This document shows positions 1 to 10,896 of a stretch of 64,000 nt of DNA, in pieces (positions within the stretch are counted from its first letter, which is position 1; each line of letters opens with the position of its first letter). Origin of the DNA: Ichthyophis bannanicus (taxonomy: Eukaryota; Chordata; Amphibia; Gymnophiona; Ichthyophiidae); contig CM066033.1 in NCBI GenBank assembly GCA_033557465.1, positions 232,378,109 through 232,442,108 of the forward strand. The letters run 5' to 3'. A program made the position numbers and the translations under genes. The notes under the pieces were generated by a model. The model was not told the origin of the DNA and ran no database searches. It saw only the letters and a list, made by a program, of their open reading frames with translations.

Positions 1-402
1 GAGAGTCAATTGGACCATTAGATGATACAGGTGTAAAGGTGGTACTAAGAGAGGACAAGGCTATAGCGGAGAGACTGAATGAATTCTTTGCTTCAGTCTT
101 TACTGAAGAAGATGTAGGAAAGTTACACATGACTGAAGTGTATTTAAAGGTGATGCATTAGAAGAATTGAAAGAAATATTGATAAACCAGGAAGCTATAT
201 TACAACTACAGTATTTGATAAATTAAAGAGTAGTAAATCACCTGAGGGTGTTGAAAGAAGTGAAATATGAGATTGCAGACCTTCTATTAGTAATCTGTGA
301 ACTATCCTTAAATCATCTGTAATACCAATATAACGTGAATTGTTAAAAAGTGTTCCAGTGATGATCTGGGAAAGTAGGCTGGTGAGCCTGACATCAGTAC
401 CA
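1..402 (+). mobile_element. CR1 family A LINE, ORF2 fragment (left part)
   Basis: Decayed coding sequence between the endonuclease and RT domains of a CR1 LINE. Reading across stops gives an ERLNEFFASVFTEED-like motif at about 60-110, and GEPDIS/LTSVPFLLKK-like sequence before 402. It continues at 3,439 with the sequence following the same motif (ACATCAGTACC). It is cut off by the window start and interrupted at 402 by the fold-back element. The minus-strand copy at 32,095-34,303 shows the same order of motifs uninterrupted here, which supports joining the two parts. Frameshifts and stops mean it is dead. Confidence 0.75.
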
Positions 403-488
403 TTTTTATTAAAAAAAATTGTTATGTTCATATTTTAAAAGGTATACGCATTCTTCTTTGTTCTATATGCACTCATAACAAAATACAT

Positions 489-2872
489 ACTTTTAACAGG
501 GAACGTATCCTGGCAGAAACTGATGCACTCCTCAAAGACACCACCCTAAACTTGGAAGAGATGATCACTTGTTGGAACAACAGACTCAACGCCATTGCTT
601 TACGCCCACCAAGGAGCAGGTCTTCAAGGAAAAAAGCGATAGCCCCATGGTTCACATCCCAGCTGAAAGAATCACTAAGATTACTACGAAAGCTTGAGAA
701 GCGATGGCGGAGGTCACACACTAATAGCAATCAGACTGCATACATGCAGCATCTTGCTACTCACCGCAAGTCCATTGCAGAAAAGATGAAACAGTACCAC
801 ACAGACACCCTGAGACGTGCTCTAAATAAACCTCATGACCTGTTTAGTTTAGTCAAGAAATTAGCCAAGGAACCGTCACCCGAGCACCAGTGCGAAATAA
901 GCCCGCAAGAATTTGCTGCTTACATACAATCTAAGATGTGCCGGACAAATAAAATTGCAATACCCTCTCCTCCTACAATTCAAGGGCACCCAACACCTCT
1001 AACGTCCTTCACTACTCCCTCATTGAAACTGATTGAAGACATTATCTCAACTCTCAATACTTCCACAGCTCACACTGATCCCTGCCCAGCCTTCTGGATA
1101 AAGGATCTTCGCAATGATCTCGCTCCTATAATATCCAAGATTATAAGGCTATCATTTCACACCGGCTCATTCCCTGCTGCTCTCAAACAGACCTCCATCA
1201 GACCTTTACTAAAAAACTGCAAGTTAGATCCACAAAAAGCAGACTCATACAGACCCATTTCCAGCATACCTACGCTTGCAAAAATAATTGAAAAAGTGGT
1301 TTATAGGCAGCTACAAGACCACATTGACTCTGCAGCTCCGTTGGATACATGCCAACATGGATTCAGAGAATCACATGGTGTCGAGACTCTCCTTACCACC
1401 CTCCTCAATAACCTAAACTCCGGCATTGACAACATCCGGCATGGATTCGTACTCATCTTTTTGGACATTGCGGCAGCCTTCGATTCAGTATGTCATGAGC
1501 TTCTTATTATCCGTCTAAAAGAAAAGGGCCTCTGTGGAACGGCACTCGAATGGTGTAACTCATACCTGTCAGGTAGATGGCAGCATGTGCGATCAGATGG
1601 GGCAATATCAGATCCGTTTCATCAAGAACAAGGGGTCCCACAAGGATCCTCTCTATCATCATTACTATTCAACATATACATGCAACCTATATGTAACATC
1701 ATCAGATCTTTTAACGTCAATTGTATGATATATGCTGATGACCTGTTATTATACATGCCGATCTGCATAGATAAGATGGACTTCACTCCCTTAACCAACT
1801 GTTTCAATGCCATATCAAACTGGCTACTGACACAAAATCTCAGAATCCAACATAAAAAAATGGAGGTTCTCTTTATCTCAAGGAACTCGAACTTCATACC
1901 ACCTACATGCCTGGAGGTTCAAGATGCCAAGCTGCAAGTATAACCCCATATCTGATACCTAGGAGTGACTCTTGATCAAAACCTTGACATGAAGACTCAC
2001 ATATCCAACACAATAAGAGCAATTTACTTCAAGATCCGCTCCCTCAGACATCTTCGCCAACTGATTGATCCAGATGATTTCCGTACTGTTACCAGGCTCT
2101 AATCATTCCCCATTTCGATTTCGCAAACTCTATACTACAAGGGCTTCCTCAATCTACCTTAAATCCTCTTCAACTCGCCTTGAACAGTGCAGCGAGAGTA
2201 CTTTTTGGAGTATCCAAAAGAGACCATGTAACACCCCTTCTAAAACAACTACACTGGCTTCCTATTCAAGCGAGAATCACTTTCAAGACACTGCTCCTGG
2301 CCTTTAAAGCATACAAAGGTCTCACCTCCACCTCATTATCAGAGATGATACAACCAATCATACCCAATAGACTAAGAAGAACCATGGAACTAAATATGCT
2401 AATCGTACCAAAGGAAGTCACAAGATACAACTCTACAACATCGAGCAGAGCCTTCAGTCTATGTGCCCCAAAACTTTGGAACACCCTTCCTTCACACATT
2501 AGGGCCATCTCTGATCTCAGCCAGTTCAGGAAGGCCCTGAAACATCACCTTTTCCTCAAATACTTCCCAGGGAACAAAGAAACACAATCACACCCAAATA
2601 TCAATAACTACATTCCAACCACGTAAACTTTCCTGTCTCAACAGCACATTACAGTACTTCACCAGATTAACAGTACGCTTTTCAGACACTATGACACTGT
2701 TATGTAAATAGTTGTTTTGCAAATAGTTACTCCTGTTATCCAAGTTGATTTTCCTGTTAACTGTAATGACCAGATAAATGTAACTTGTCTGAGGTTTCTT
2801 GTTCCATGTAAACCGCGCTGATAACGAATAGTGCGGTATATAAAAAATGTTAATAAATAAATAATAAATAAA
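489..2872 (+). mobile_element. L2-like LINE (family A), 5'-truncated
   Basis: Non-LTR retrotransposon of the L2/CR1 group, starting abruptly within ORF2 and ending with an L2-like 3' tail: a short conserved stretch (gtaaaccgcgctgata ... gcggtatata) followed by imperfect (aaataaat)n repeats at 2,845-2,872. It was inserted into the left arm of the fold-back element; the two halves of that arm resume on either side. A sister copy, cut by the window end, lies at 62,470-64,000. The same 3' tail is found on the SINEs at 4,534 and 27,791. Confidence 0.85.
492..2626 (+). pseudogene. L2-like LINE ORF2 remnant: reverse transcriptase
   Basis: Reverse transcriptase for target-primed reverse transcription. 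The reading frame is open from the truncation at 492 to a stop at 1,941-1,943. Visible in order: linker with ECEISPQEFAAYIQSK-type sequence, RT motif SYRPISSIPTLAKIIEK (about 1,245-1,300), HGFRESHGVETLL (about 1,355), LDIAAAFDSV with the first catalytic aspartate (about 1,465), GVPQGSSL (about 1,630), and YADDLLLY with the catalytic aspartate pair (about 1,730). The C-terminal part continues in other frames; 2,180-2,626 holds the conserved ARVLFG, LHWLPI and LWNTLP motifs. The endonuclease is lost by truncation. At least one frameshift separates the RT from the C-terminus, so it is inactive. Confidence 0.88.
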
Positions 2873-3064
2873 ATAAAGGAGATCTCAGACTCATTCGGCA
2901 TTTAACTTCAGACAAGCATATGTCTATGTATGGATGCCTTCTTGCATCAATGACCTTCCTTTATGTCAAAAACAGCTTATTAAATGCAACCAACTCAGAC
3001 AGAAAGTGCTCAACTTACATGTCTGTTCTTTTCCCCAACGCCTCTGCACAGCACCCTTCCCGCA

Positions 3065-3087
3065 TTTCGCTTAATAAGCTTCATCAG
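3065..3087 (-). ncRNA. Hammerhead ribozyme-like core
   Basis: On the minus strand the sequence reads CTGATGA, one extra A, GCTT, ATT, AAGC, GAAA. CUGANGA and GAAA are the two conserved core strands of hammerhead ribozymes, and GCUU/AAGC can form a four-pair stem II with a three-base loop. The unpaired A next to CUGAUGA is not canonical. I could not define stems I and III or a cleavage triplet. Hammerheads are known in the LTR-like ends of Penelope-like elements, which matches this fold-back setting. It may be degenerate or chance. Confidence 0.35.
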
Positions 3088-3438
3088 GGGTATAGAAAAG
3101 GTTTAACCTTATCATTTCTTTGTGCTTATTCTTTATATACATATATATCTTCTGCCAGTGCTGCAAACGTTCAACACGATCACATCTTCCTTCAATATGG
3201 TCAAACAGCTCTCTAAAAAACGCCACACACCAGTACATAGACATATGCTTGTCTGAAGTTAAATGCCAAATGAGTCTGAGACCTCCTTTATATATTTTGT
3301 TATGAGTGCATATAGACTAAAGAAGAATGCGTATATCTTTTAAAATATGAACATAACAATTTTTTGATAAAATTGGAGTGAATGTATAATATTTTTGACA
3401 TAATTTTTCCACTCTAAGAAGAGACCTAATTAGGATTG

Positions 3439-5145
3439 TGACATCAGTACCAGGCAAAATGGCAGAAACCATTATAAAGAACAAAATTTCTGAACATGTA
3501 GTTATGGTTTAATGGGAAAATGCCAACATAGCTTCAGCCAAGGAACGTCTTGTCTTACTAATTTGTTATATTTTTTTGAAGGTGTTAATTAGCAGGTAGA
3601 CAAAAGTGAGCTGGTCGATAAAGTGTATCTGGATTTTCAGAAAGCCTTTGACAAGGACCCTCATGAAAGACTCTTGGTGAAATTAAAATGTAATGGGATA
3701 GGAGTTTATTATTGTGGATCATGAACTGCTTAAAAGATAGAAAATAGAGAGTAGGGCTAAATGGCCAATTTCTCAATAGAGAAAGCTGAATAGTGGAGTA
3801 CCCCAGGGATCTGTGCTGGGCCCGCTTCTTTTTAACATATTTGTAAAGGACCTGGAAATGGGAATAACGAGTGAGGTAATCAATTTTGCAGATGAGACAA
3901 AAGTATTCAAAGTTCTTAAAATTCAAGAGGATTGTGAAAAATTGCAAGAGGACCTTGATAAATTGGAGGACTGGATATTCAAATGGCAGATGAAATTTAA
4001 TGTGGACAAGTGCAAAGTTATGGACCTAACGCAAACTATGGTTGCACAATGCAAGGTTCCACTTTAGGAACTACCATCCAAGAAAAAGATTTAGGCATCA
4101 TTGTGGATAACATGTTGCAACACTCCACCAAGTATGCAGCAGCAGCCAAGAAGGCAAATGGAATGCTAGGAATTATAAAGAAAGGAATGGAGAATAAAAG
4201 AAAGGATATTATAATGCCCTGTATCATTCAATGGTGCGACCACACCTTGAATATTGTGTACAGTTCTGGATGTTGTATCTTAAAAAGGAAATAGTGGAAT
4301 TAAAAAAGGTACAGAGAAGAGCCACCCAAATAGTAAAGGCGATGGAAGAATACCCCTATGAGGAGAGGCTTATAAAGTTAGGGCTCTTCAATCTGGAAAA
4401 GAGATGGCTGAGGGGAGATATGATACAGATCTATAAATTAATGAATGGGGTGGAATGAGTAAACATCAATCGATTGTTTACACCATCAAAAAGTAGAAAG
4501 ACTAGGGGGACCTGCAATGAAGCTACAATATAAGGAGTGGAGGAGTAGCCTAGTGGTTGGGGCAAGGTACTTCAGGCTGGAAGGTCAGGGGTTCAAATCC
4601 CACTAAAGGACAGCAACCTTGGGCCGGAAGGACTGGGGTTTCTAGTCCCACAGGTGCTCCTTGTGGTCTTGGGCAAGCCACTTAACCCTCCATAGCCCAT
4701 GTTCCCTGTAAAATAGTTATCTCCAAGTTATAATGCCCTGTTCAATGTAATTTCAGTTTGTTCAATGTAAACCACACTGATGCAGAATAGCACGGTATAT
4801 AAGAGAATATAAATAAATAACCTGTTTAAGACTAGTACAAGAAAATATTTTTTCACTCGATGCATAATCAATCTCTGGAATTTGTTACCGGAGGCTGTAG
4901 TAAAAGCTGTTAGTGTAGCTGGGCTTAAAAAAGGTTTGGCCAAGTTCCTGGAGGAAAGGTCCATAAACCATTACTAAAAAGGACCTGGGAAATCCACTGC
5001 TTGCTCCAATACAAGCACTGTGGAACCTGTGTGTCTTTTTGGGAACCTGTTAGATACTTGTGACCTGGATTGGCCACTGTTGGAAATAGGATACTGGGCT
5101 TGATGGACCTTGGTCTGACCCAGTATGGCTTATCTTATGTTATTA
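3439..5145 (+). mobile_element. CR1 family A LINE, ORF2 remnant and 3' end (right part)
   Basis: Continuation of the CR1 begun at position 1. Decayed RT motifs in several frames: DFQKAFDKDPHERLLVKL-like (about 3,630-3,690), [21 protein letters not shown] (3,795-3,860), FADETKVFKVLK (3,884-3,925; the usual FADDTK with one D changed to E), then the CR1 C-terminal block [13 protein letters not shown] and KVQRRATQIVKAMEEYPYEERL (4,231-4,390). The 3' end carries the family's characteristic gatgGACCTTGGTCTGACCCAGTatggc (about 5,100-5,135), also seen at 25,600 and at the 3' end of the minus copy near 32,130. A SINE interrupts it at 4,534-4,820. Inactive. Confidence 0.85.
4534..4820 (+). mobile_element. 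tRNA-derived SINE with L2-like 3' tail, copy 1
   Basis: The head carries polymerase III promoter boxes: an A-box-like TAGCCTAGTGGTTGG (4,546-4,560) and a B-box GGTTCAAATCC (about 4,589-4,599). The body has a short internal repeat (CTTGGGCCGGAAGGACTGGGG). The 3' end (about 4,760-4,820) reads gtaaaccacactgatgcag ... gcacggtatata ... (aaataa)n, matching the 3' end of the L2-like LINE at 2,810-2,870. It lies inside CR1-A between sequences that are contiguous in the minus-strand CR1-A copy. Copies 2 and 3 are at 27,791 and 33,369. Confidence 0.85.
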
Positions 5146-5879
5146 TTCATTTTAAATAAACAATTTTTAATACAGAGAATTTTTTAACACATATTTTTTA
5201 GCATACACATGAATTCATAGGTTAATGTGCATAAAACCAATTTTGTGCTTATTAACTTCTTTATGGTATGCTAACGTACCAAATATGCACTAATGAATAC
5301 ACATCCCTATAAAATAATAATAGTGCATACAATGATTGTTCCAAATCTGAAAAGAAGTTTACAGACAAAAAGAGCACACAATAATAGCAGGAAAAAGTTG
5401 AGTACATTACACAGTCTCAGTCTTCCGCAAACAGGTCGTGAACCAAAAAACACATCAATCCACTGGAAATCCATTTCACAGATTTGATAAGTAAAGTAGT
5501 GGGAAAAATCCCTACCTTCTGATGTTTCCACAATGGTTCTTTCCTCCCTTAACCTCTAGAATGCCTATGGAAGTCTTTCTCTTCCTTTTTGAATAAAAAA
5601 TCACATAAAATACCTTGCTGGTGAACAATAAACCACAGGACCATTGCAACCTACTGTGCAAACCATGCAGTTGCACAGGATGGCAGCTGCAGGGTGAAAG
5701 TCTGGTGACAGTGCTCATTTGACTTGTCTGGGGGAGTGAGCAGTGATAAGAGAGATCCTCCACCCTCACTATTTCCTCCCCCATCTTATCCTCCAGCCTT
5801 TCCTCAGCTCTTGAGCATCACCTTCTTCTTCCTCTCATTCATCCCTCTCCTTCCTCTCTTAAACAACCTTATCCTTTTA
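5146..5879. other. Unassigned AT-rich sequence
   Basis: I recognise no gene or element here. Short ORFs on both strands have no motif I know. It lies between the CR1-A 3' end and an L2-like endonuclease fragment and is probably old decayed repeat. Confidence 0.5.
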
Positions 5880-6365
5880 AGTCCATTTCATCCATCTTTT
5901 TAATCCCCTACCTGTCCAGATCGCTGTCATCTATAGACCAGCTGACAAGTCCTCTACCTTCCTCAATGATTTTGACTCTTGGCTATCCTTAATCCTAGAT
6001 TCTTCTTCCCCCTCCCTTATTCTTGGTGACTTTAATTTTCATATTGATAACTCCTCTGACCCCTATATGTGCCCAAGCTCCTTTCTCTTACCTCCTCTTT
6101 CAACCTCCAGCTTTGTTTTTCTGTCCCCACTCATCAGTTTGGTAAGTGCCTTAACCTTGTTTTCTACTCTGTTTACCTTCTAATTTCCATACCTCCGCTC
6201 TTCCCTTATCTGACCATCACCTGTTAAGTTTCACTCTTCATTACTCCCCCTGCCCCTCAATCTCGCCCAATCTCCTCCTATCTTTGTAGGAATCTTCATG
6301 CTATCGATTCATCTACTGTCTCATCTCTTCTCTCTTCCACTTTGTCCTTTTAGCATTTTGGCGCC
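5880..6365 (+). pseudogene. L2-like LINE endonuclease fragment
   Basis: Decayed remains of the AP-endonuclease domain of an L2-like LINE. Reading through stops gives VIYRPADKSS (about 5,925-5,950), then LILGDFNFHI (about 6,018-6,048), the conserved GDFN block, and later LSDHHLLSFTL-like sequence (about 6,205-6,235), the SDHH block that holds the catalytic aspartate and histidine. No RT follows; the fragment ends where a minus-strand CR1 piece begins. Old and inactive. Confidence 0.65.
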
Positions 6366-6384
6366 TTTCTCTGTACCTTTACAA

Positions 6385-6482
6385 ATTCCACAATATCATT
6401 TTTTCAGAAGTGACGACCAGAACTCCATGCAATATTCGAGGTACAGTCGCACCATGGAGCAATACAGAGGCATCTGGTGTTG
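6385..6482 (-). mobile_element. CR1 fragment (RT C-terminal block)
   Basis: Read on the minus strand this short piece gives MPLYCSMVRLYLEYCMEFWSS, a decayed form of the CR1 block [21 protein letters not shown] found intact at 28,836-30,788 and 32,367-33,071. About 100 bp, with no flanking CR1 sequence. Confidence 0.65.
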
Positions 6483-7009
6483 GGATTTGCCTATGGTTGC
6501 CAACATCAAATCCAGCCATGCTTAAAGATTGGTATAGAGGAGAGATTGAGGGTTTATTTGGAATGCTTGTTTTTTTATTTCATTAAAAAAGCAAAAATAG
6601 TTATCTGCTTGCTTTGCAAAATTATATATGTAGTCTAAAAAGAAAGCGGGCAAATAGCAACTTTCTCTAGAGGTTCCAAATTAATTTCTGTTAGAATTAA
6701 TTAGGCACCTGTAGTCTGAAAACACCCCCCCCCCCCCAGAGAAATAGTTATTTTCCCACCCTCTCTCCCAACTCCCACCGCAAACTCATCCCTTAATTTA
6801 TAGTTAGTTATCCCAATTAAGAGAGAGAGTGAAATTTGATACTATAGTATATTTTGATCAGCAGGTGATTAACCCTTAATCGATTATGAATAGTTTATTG
6901 GGAAGCAAACAAAAAATAATAGCCTAAATTACATCAAATAATCCTAAAGTCCTAAATTATATCAAATAATCCTAAAGGCCTTTATATTATTTAGGTATGC
7001 CTATCATTC
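6483..7009. other. Unassigned sequence with a poly-C tract
   Basis: No gene recognised. It contains a C17-18 run at about 6,722-6,739 and a short tandem duplication (cctaaattatatcaaataatcctaaag, at about 6,922-6,980). It may be the old 5' flank of the L2-like LINE that resumes at 7,010. Confidence 0.5.
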
Positions 7010-7049
7010 ACTCATTGATGAGTACTAGTCTTTCCACAGGCGAACTTAT
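7010..7049 (+). mobile_element. L2-like LINE, left side of mariner insertion
   Basis: Short coding remnant. Reading agtctttccacaggcgaact as SLSTGEL gives the conserved segment that precedes WKKA in L2-like RTs. The reading resumes at 8,332 with PWKKAIICPFVK, so the mariner at 7,050-8,331 separates the two halves exactly at a TA dinucleotide. Confidence 0.6.
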
Positions 7050-8331
7050 TATGAGGTGTGATCAGAAAGTAGCGAGACTTGTTGTGCAGCTATATAACAA
7101 TATGTTGCACCACAATGCTATTAAGCATCCAGTGACCTAGTTATGTGCTCTGCATGTGCAGAGTGTAGCGTGACTGCAGCACGCCTGTACTTTTTTTTTA
7201 ATCACATGATGTTTGGTATCGTGTAAAAGCAATTTGTTAGATTTATGATGAGTAAAAAAATTGAATAGTGAATTTGCATTAAATTCTGCCAGAAACTTGG
7301 AGATTCGTGCAAAGAGACTTATGACAAGTTACAGCATCTGTATGGCGATGAATGCATGAGTCGTGCTTGAGTTTATGACTGGTACAAACGTTTCCAAGAG
7401 GGCTGCCAAAGTGTTGACAATGACAAACATTCTGGAAGGCCATCCACGAGCAGGAATGAAGACAAAGTTGAAGTAGTATGTACCGCAATATGCTGAAATC
7501 GTCGATTGACTATCAGGGATCTTGCTGTGGACAGGGACATCAGTTTCGGGTCAGTACAGTCCATTCTTACTGTTAATTTGGGGATGAGATGTGTGTCTAC
7601 AAAATTTCTGCTGCAACTCCTATCCCCTGACAGAAAAGAAGATCGACTGTCTGCAGTCAGGGAGTTGTTGGAATGCTTTAAAAATGACTGATTTCATGGG
7701 TTTATGGTTATGATCCAGAAACTAAGGCTTAGTCCTCAGAATGGAAGACTCCAAACTCTCCCAGATCCAAGAAAGCCTGTCAGATGAAGAGTAATGTCAA
7801 GGTCATGCTCATAGTTTTCTTTGATTACCAGGTTCGTCAAGAGTATGCTCCAAAAGTCAGACCATCAATAAGGAGTCCTACATCCAAGTTCTGATTTGTT
7901 AAAGAGATGCAGTTTGTCATAAGAAGCCAGAGTTGCACAGGAATGGTGAATAGTTGCTTCATCACGATAACGTCCTAGTTCGCACATCACATCTTCTCCA
8001 ATAGTTCTTGGCCAAACACCAAATCGATCAAGTCCATCAGCCTCTGTACTCACCTGACCTCGCTCCCTGTGACTTGTTTCCAAAACTAAAATTATCACTG
8101 AAAGGAAAGAGATTCGATGACTTGGAGACAATTAAGCAAAATTCAACACAAAAGCTTCACAGCATAATGAAAGAGGCATTTCAAAATCATTTCCAGCAGT
8201 GGCAGGAACACTGGAGAAAGTGTGTTTTATTGTAAGGGGACTACTTTGAAGGACACAGAGTGCATTAACTGCCAGTGGTATACTTTTTGTGTTATTGTAC
8301 AAGTCTCGATACTTTTTGATTGCACCTTGTA
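7050..8331 (+). mobile_element. Mariner transposon, complete with both TIRs, inactive
   Basis: Tc1/mariner element of about 1.28 kb flanked by TA at 7,050-7,051 and 8,330-8,331. Terminal inverted repeats: left TGAGGTGTGATCAGAAAGTA, right (reverse complement) CAAGGTGCAATCAAAAAGTA, both followed by a CGAGACTTGT-like stretch. The transposase is broken. It interrupts an L2-like LINE whose coding halves rejoin across the site. Confidence 0.85.
7262..8236 (+). pseudogene. Mariner transposase pseudogene
   Basis: Cut-and-paste transposase of the mariner group. Recognisable blocks, with stops and frame changes between them: IKFCQKLGDSCKETYDKL then YGDECMSR (helix-turn-helix region, about 7,275-7,365), an early stop, VYDWYKRFQEGCQSVDND and SGRPSTS (about 7,370-7,455), RRLTIRDLAVDRDISFGSVQSIL (7,500-7,570), and near the C-terminus the YSPDLAPCDLFPKLK block (8,050-8,092) holding the third catalytic aspartate, then the LKGKRFDD block. 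The central region with the first two aspartates is badly degraded. Confidence 0.82.
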
Positions 8332-9952
8332 CTCCTTGGAAAAAGGCCATCATTTGTCCATTTGTTAAAGACCAAAAAGCAGATCTATATGACCTGGGCA
8401 ATTATCATCCCATTTCAAACTTATCAATCTTACCAAAACTCATAGAACCCTTGGTTCTGTCCCAACTGCCAGACCATTTTGAAAGTGCTCACTCTTTTAA
8501 GTCCCATCAATCGGATTTCCGTCCGCATTAAGTACAGAGGCTATCATAACCTCCATCCTCAATGAGGACCATACTGCTTGGGTTCAAGATAGCATGGCCT
8601 GGGCTATCTCTTTGGCTCTATCAGCCACATTTGATCTGGTTGATAACAATATTTTGCTATCATGAATTTGACAGAAGAATTTATGGCTCTATCCTTTCAT
8701 GGTTTAATTCATTTTTGCATGGTCAGTCTTCAAGTCAACACAGGTACTTCATATTCAAATACATATTCTTTGACCTGTGGAGTGCCCCAGGGGTCTGTGT
8801 TCTCCCCTTAGCTCTTCAGCTTATTTCTGAGTTCACTGGCTTCTCTCATCCAAACTTTGTGTTATATCTATTTGGGTGATGTTCTGCTCTTATTCTACTC
8901 GGATGCCCCTTTTCCTGACTTGTCTCCGTTAAACACTTGTCTAACTCAGGTTGGCAGCTGGCTTCATTTTAACTCTTTAATACTGAATGCTAAGAAACCT
9001 CTTGCTATGTGGCTTACCAAAACTGCTTCTACTCCAATAGCCGCTTCCATTTTAGATAGGACTCCGTTACTTTTCCAAACTTCCATAACATATTTAAGCA
9101 TTATTCTCGACTCTCAGCTATCTTTTTCAGTGCAAATCACACATGTGATAAAGGCTTCTTTTTTTGGTCTCCATTATTCCTGTACAATCCAGTCCATTCT
9201 TCACTTATCAGCTCAAACCACTGTCCTACTGTCTTCAGTTATCTCAGTTAGATTACTGTAATTTCATTTATTCAGGGTTACCACAGTATGAATTGAAATG
9301 GTTGCAATCAACCCAGAGCACAGCAGCATGTAGTCTTTCTCATGATAAGAAATATGATCATGTCGCCCCTCTTCTCACTGATCACTATTGATTCCCAGTC
9401 TCCTCTTGTATCAGGTACAAAACTTTTCTTTTTACTTTTAAGGTTCTTCATAATGCTGCTTCAAAATATCTGCCTGCTCTGATTTGTCTCTATGCCCCTA
9501 CCCACTGTCTTCGCTCATTCCATGCAAACCAACTTCATATTCCTCCACCTTCTAAAAGAAAGTATGAATCCATGCATCATTCCACATTTTTCTTTACAGC
9601 CCCTTCTCTCTGGAATAGCCTGCCTACACATGCACATCTAGAGCCTGTCCTCTAGAATTTCAAAATCGCTCTGAAGGCATGCCTCTTTGAGCAGGCTTTC
9701 GAATTTGGGGGGTTAGGAGCATTTCAGAAAAAAGCTGGTATAGGTTGCGTTTCATCATCTGTTTGCCCTTCCTATCCATCCAACTCAGCCTGTGGGTTTA
9801 AGATATTGGTTCTTCTATTTGTGTTATTCCCTCTCTTTCCTATGCACAATGACATTTCTAAATAGTGTTTGTTTTAGTGTTATTTTATACTAATTGAATG
9901 TAAACTACTATGATTGCTTGCAGAATGGCAGTATATCAAACGTAATAAACCA
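8332..9952 (+). mobile_element. L2-like LINE, decayed RT and 3' end
   Basis: Remains of an L2-like RT: WKKAIICPFVKDQKADLYDLGNYHPIS (8,338-8,415), PKLIEPLVLSQLPDHFE (8,430-8,490), an SGFRP-like segment (8,510), GVPQGSVL in broken form (about 8,780-8,800), the catalytic box degraded to YLGDVLLLF (8,868-8,895), and C-terminal sequence through WNSLP-like LWNSLPTH (about 9,610-9,630). The 3' end has gcagtatatcaaacgtaataaacc (9,930-9,952), the usual end of this LINE group. Split at its left side by the mariner. Confidence 0.75.
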
Positions 9953-9955
9953 TAA

Positions 9956-10896
9956 AGAGTGTCAAAAGCAGCAGATAGAGGAAGAAGGGTGAGGACTGGA
10001 TAAAGACACTTGGATTTGGCCAAGAAGAGGTCACTGGAAACTTTGACAAGGACTGTTTCAGTAGAATGTAGATGATGAAAACCAGACCACAATTGATCCA
10101 GAATGGCATGAGGAATGAACTGCACATTTAAGTAGCTTTGATATAAAGGGAAGAAGGGATATGGGCCAATAATTGGAAGGGCAGGTAGGATCCAGTGAAG
10201 TTTTTTTTGAAGAGAGGTGTAACCATCGTATGTTTGAGGGCTGCAGGAACAGATGATGTGTGAAGCTAAAGGTTGGGGATGTGACAAAGGGAGGGGATAA
10301 GAGTAAAAGAGATAGAGCTTAGTAAACAGGAGGAAATAGGATCAGAAGAATAAGTGGTGAGTTTAGAGGAGAGAAGATTTGCACTTTCCTCCTCAGTGGT
10401 GATAGAAAAGGAAAAAAAGGGTGAAGAGGTTGAGTATGAAGGGGAGAAGTGGAGATTGAGCTAGAGATGGGGCTCTGGAGAATTCCAAATTAATCTTGTG
10501 AAGCTTATCATAGACATAGTTAGCCAAAATCTGGGCAGAGAGGGAAGAAGAGGTAGGGAACAGAAGTACTTTAAGGAGAGAATTGAGTGTTGCAAAGAAA
10601 GAGATGCTCAGAGACAAGAGTTTGTAAATCTGACAAAGTATTCTTGCTCAGTGAGTGCTATGGCTGCCTGGAAGGAGATAAACATGAATTTGAAATGTAG
10701 GTAGTCAATAAGGGATTTAAACCACAGGTGCTCAGCAGAGCAGGCACAGGAATGTAGGTAACAGAATATGGAAGTCAGCCAAGGCTGAGGTATAGTATGC
10801 TTCACAGGGTGAGAAATGGGAGGAGCAAGAGAGTTCAGAGACTTTGAAAGTATGGTGTTATAAGAAGAGACTGTCTCATCAATGGACACAGATGAC
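9956..10896 (-). mobile_element. L2-like LINE, minus strand, RT and linker part
   Basis: On the minus strand an RT fragment (10,287 down to 9,956) shows SYLNVQFIPHAILDQLWSGF, HSTETVLVKVSSDLFLAKSK and LLPLSAAFDTL, the L2 SGFRPHHSTETAL and LDLSAAFDTV blocks. Upstream (10,890-10,610) is linker between endonuclease and RT (SYNTILSKSLNSLAPPI, HPVKHTIPQPW). The element continues beyond a 9.3-kb TIR insertion at 20,236-20,474 and past a hAT-like insertion at 22,717, making it the oldest layer of this region. Inactive. Confidence 0.75.

Larger units (their letters stand above)
403..3438. mobile_element. Fold-back (inverted-repeat) element, possibly Penelope-like, carrying a nested LINE
   Basis: A 14-bp direct repeat, tgacatcagtacca, flanks the insertion (389-402 and 3,439-3,452) inside CR1-A. 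The insertion has long inverted arms: 414-487 plus 2,873-2,930 on the left match the reverse complement of 3,232-3,358 on the right at roughly 90 percent by eye. The left arm is split by an L2-like LINE (489-2,872). The middle (2,930-3,230) has no ORF but has a hammerhead-like core on the minus strand. Long TSD, inverted arms and ribozyme-like core together fit a Penelope-like element or derivative. No RT or GIY-YIG coding remains, so the class is an inference. Confidence 0.5.
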
